The translations under genes and the position numbers were made by a program. DNA of 7,491 bases, taken from assembly GCA_002429965.1 (NCBI GenBank), contig DJBG01000145.1, forward strand, positions 26,031 to 33,521, read 5' to 3'. The notes under the pieces were generated by a model. It was not told where the DNA came from, made no database searches, and saw only the letters and a program-made list of their open reading frames with translations. This stretch comes from Hungatella sp. UBA5982. GTDB lineage: Bacteria > Bacillota > Clostridia > Lachnospirales > Lachnospiraceae. Positions 5,166-7,491 of this stretch are shown here, in pieces. Each line of letters begins with the position of its first letter. The first letter of the stretch is position 1.

Positions 5166-7491
5166 ATGAATCAGAAAGCATTAAAAACTTTAGAATATCA
5201 TAAAATCATTGCACAGCTTGCGGAATACGCTTCCAGCGATTCAGGCAAGACGCTGTGCCGGAATCTGGTCCCATCAACGGACTACCAGGAGATCGTGAGA
5301 TCCCAGAGCGAGACGACCGATGCCGCTACAAGAGTGCGCCAAAAAGGCGGCATCTCTTTTGGGGGAATTAAGGACATACGGCCTTCCATAAAGCGCCTGG
5401 ACGTAGGAAGCTCTCTTGGAATCGTGGAGATTCTTTCCATCAGTTCCCTTCTCACCGCCTCAGCCCGGGTAAAAGCCTACGGACGTCATGAGGACTCTGA
5501 GCTGCCGGACGACTCACTGGAAGAATTCTTCCGGATGCTGGAACCCTTAACCCCGGTCAACACGGAAATCAAACGCTGTATCCTCTCCGAAGAGGAGGTC
5601 AGCGATGACGCCAGCCCGGGACTTCATCATGTAAGGCGCTCCATGCGTTCTATTAATGATAAGATCCATACTCAGTTAAACTCCATATTAAACTCCAACC
5701 GGACCTATCTACAGGACGCGGTGATCACCATGAGAGATGGACGTTACTGTCTCCCGGTGAAATCCGAGCATAAATCCCAGGTATCAGGCATGGTTCATGA
5801 CCAGTCCTCCACCGGTTCCACACTCTTTATCGAACCAATGGCCATCGTAAAGCTTAATAATGACTTAAGGGCCCTGGAAATCCAGGAACAAAAAGAGATC
5901 GAAATGATCCTGGCCGATTTAAGCAACCAGCTGGCTCCCTATCTTGAGGAGCTGGGTATGAATTTTGAAATTCTGACCAAACTGGATTTCATTTTTGCAA
6001 AAGCCGCCTTATCCAAACATTACAATGCAAGCGAACCGGTATTTAACACAAAAAGGATCATAAACATTAAGGATGGACGTCATCCCCTTCTTGACCCAGC
6101 CAAGGTGGTTCCCATCAGCATCCATCTGGGCCGGGACTTTAATCTGTTAATCGTAACCGGACCAAATACAGGAGGAAAAACAGTTTCCATAAAGACAGTG
6201 GGCTTATTCACTCTCATGGGACAGTCCGGCCTTCATATTCCGGCTTTTGACGGTTCCCAGCTGGCTGTGTTTGATGAAGTGTTTGCAGATATCGGAGATG
6301 AACAGAGCATTGAGCAGAGTTTAAGTACTTTTTCCGCCCATATGACCAACATTGTCCAGATCCTGGGCCAGGCAGACAGCAATTCTCTCTGCCTGTTTGA
6401 CGAGCTTGGGGCTGGAACCGATCCAACGGAAGGAGCGGCCCTTGCCATCTCCATCCTGTCATTTCTTCACAATATGAAATGCCGCACCATGGCCACTACT
6501 CATTACAGTGAGCTAAAGGTGTTTGCCCTCACAACCCCAGGCGTGGAAAATGCCTGCTGTGAGTTTAACGTAGAGACTCTTAGGCCCACCTACCGCCTTT
6601 TAATCGGTGTGCCGGGCAAGAGCAACGCCTTTGCCATTTCCAAAAAGCTGGGACTTCCTGATTATATTATTGAAGATGCAAAAAACAACCTTCAGGCAAA
6701 GGATGAAAACTTTGAGGATCTTTTGACCCATCTGGAAGAAAACCGTGTCACCATTGAAAAGGAACGGATCCAGATCGCCTCCTATAAGCAGGAGGTAGAA
6801 CAGCTGAAAGCCCGACTGACCCAGAAGGAAGAACGGCTTGATGAACGCCGGGATCAGATGATACGGGCGGCCAAAGAGGAGGCCCAGAGTATCCTCCGGG
6901 ATGCCAAGGATACGGCAGATCAGACCATACGGAATATTAACAAGCTGGCCGCAGATTCAGGCGTCAGCAAGGAGCTGGAAGAACAGAGAAGCAAGTTAAG
7001 AAGCAAGCTTCAGGATGTGGATTCTTCCCTTTCCTTAAAAAACGAGAAAAAACAGCCTGGAAAGCGGATCGATCCCAAAAATCTTAAGCTGGGAGACGGC
7101 GTAAAAGTATTAAGCATGAACTTAAACGGGACTGTCAGCTCTCTTCCCAATGCAAAAGGCGATTTGTACGTGCAGATGGGGATTCTCCGTTCACTGGTCA
7201 ACCTTTCGGATTTAGAGCTTCTGGGCGAAGTGTCTGTTTCCACTCCCGCTACAAACAATTCCAAGAAATCAGGAAGCGGAAGCAGTTCCACACGTATGTC
7301 CAAATCCTTTTCCATCTCTCCGGAGATTAACTTGATCGGAATGACCACGGATGAAGCCATTCCCCAGCTGGACAAATACTTAGACGATGCCTATCTGGCC
7401 CACCTTCCCCAGGTGCGTGTGGTACATGGCCGTGGAACGGGAGCTTTAAAAAATGCGGTGCACAAGCACTTAAAGAAGTTAAAGTATGTAA
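5166..7491 (+). CDS. mutS2: MutS2 (RqcU-type) ATPase with Smr domain, 3' end outside the window
   Basis: 775 complete codons are visible of a protein usually near 785-800 residues, so only the tip of the Smr domain is missing. MutS2 lacks the mismatch-recognition domain of MutS. Family members suppress homologous recombination, and the Bacillus protein (RqcU) acts on collided ribosomes. The N-terminal core and clamp region occupies about 1-320. The ABC-type ATPase has Walker A TGPNTGGKT (331-339), a signature region near DEQSIEQSLSTFSAH, Walker B LFDELGAGTDP with Asp412/Glu413, and a His-loop near TTHYSELK. A charged coiled coil spans about 505-620, a small KOW-like beta domain about 640-690, and the Smr domain starts near 718 with HGRGTGAL at 754-761. 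The usual LDLR motif of the Smr domain reads INLI (721-724). The ATG at 5166 has AAGGA 7 bases upstream. The gene is divergent from the protease-like gene. Confidence 0.95.
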   Translation, partial: MNQKALKTLEYHKIIAQLAEYASSDSGKTLCRNLVPSTDYQEIVRSQSETTDAATRVRQKGGISFGGIKDIRPSIKRLDVGSSLGIVEILSISSLLTASARVKAYGRHEDSELPDDSLEEFFRMLEPLTPVNTEIKRCILSEEEVSDDASPGLHHVRRSMRSINDKIHTQLNSILNSNRTYLQDAVITMRDGRYCLPVKSEHKSQVSGMVHDQSSTGSTLFIEPMAIVKLNNDLRALEIQEQKEIEMILADLSNQLAPYLEELGMNFEILTKLDFIFAKAALSKHYNASEPVFNTKRIINIKDGRHPLLDPAKVVPISIHLGRDFNLLIVTGPNTGGKTVSIKTVGLFTLMGQSGLHIPAFDGSQLAVFDEVFADIGDEQSIEQSLSTFSAHMTNIVQILGQADSNSLCLFDELGAGTDPTEGAALAISILSFLHNMKCRTMATTHYSELKVFALTTPGVENACCEFNVETLRPTYRLLIGVPGKSNAFAISKKLGLPDYIIEDAKNNLQAKDENFEDLLTHLEENRVTIEKERIQIASYKQEVEQLKARLTQKEERLDERRDQMIRAAKEEAQSILRDAKDTADQTIRNINKLAADSGVSKELEEQRSKLRSKLQDVDSSLSLKNEKKQPGKRIDPKNLKLGDGVKVLSMNLNGTVSSLPNAKGDLYVQMGILRSLVNLSDLELLGEVSVSTPATNNSKKSGSGSSSTRMSKSFSISPEINLIGMTTDEAIPQLDKYLDDAYLAHLPQVRVVHGRGTGALKNAVHKHLKKLKYV

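Noticed and set aside
7010..7375. Minus-strand open frame of 121 codons within mutS2
   Set aside because: It is antisense to the end of the coiled coil, the KOW-like region and the start of the Smr domain of mutS2, all of which read clearly on the plus strand.

Overview
This window looks like chromosomal DNA from an anaerobic, Clostridia-type Firmicute, most likely the Lachnospiraceae / Clostridium-Lacrimispora group. The grounds are the Gram-positive style AAAGGAGG ribosome binding sites, sigma-A-like promoters, and the gene families present: a 314-residue YhaM-type OB-fold/HD exoribonuclease, MutS2 with a Smr tail, an HtrA-like membrane protein with a C-terminal PDZ, and an OmpR-type regulator paired with a multi-spanning kinase. 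No lineage marker such as rRNA is present, so the placement is an inference. I see no mobile element, CRISPR array, tRNA or rRNA.

Layout. Positions 1-1639 (minus strand) hold a sensor histidine kinase that runs off the left edge just after its phospho-accepting His. Positions 1611-2324 (minus) hold its OmpR/PhoB-family response regulator; the kinase starts at a TTG inside the end of the regulator gene. Positions 2325-2606 are intergenic, with a strong rho-independent terminator (2552-2600, minus) for the next unit and weak promoter candidates for the regulator. Positions 2607-3551 (minus) hold yhaM. Positions 3600-4907 (minus) hold an HtrA-like trypsin-fold/PDZ membrane protein. Positions 4908-5165 form a divergent promoter region, with a clear promoter for each side. 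Positions 5166-7491 (plus) hold mutS2, cut by the right edge about 20 residues before its expected end.

How the genes fit together. There are three transcription units: protease-like gene + yhaM (one promoter, one terminator), regulator + kinase, and divergent mutS2. YhaM degrades RNA 3' to 5', and MutS2 (RqcU in Bacillus) has been linked to both recombination suppression and rescue of collided ribosomes. The HtrA-like protein and the two-component system act at the cell envelope.

The most notable observation is that the HtrA-like protein appears to have lost all three catalytic triad residues (His to Gly179, Asp to Gly209, Ser to Ala288) while keeping the fold and the PDZ domain, so it is probably a pseudoprotease. 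Second, the MutS2 Smr domain has INLI where the nuclease-associated LDLR motif is expected. Otherwise this is an ordinary core-genome region, and I do not see a convincing new multi-gene system in it.
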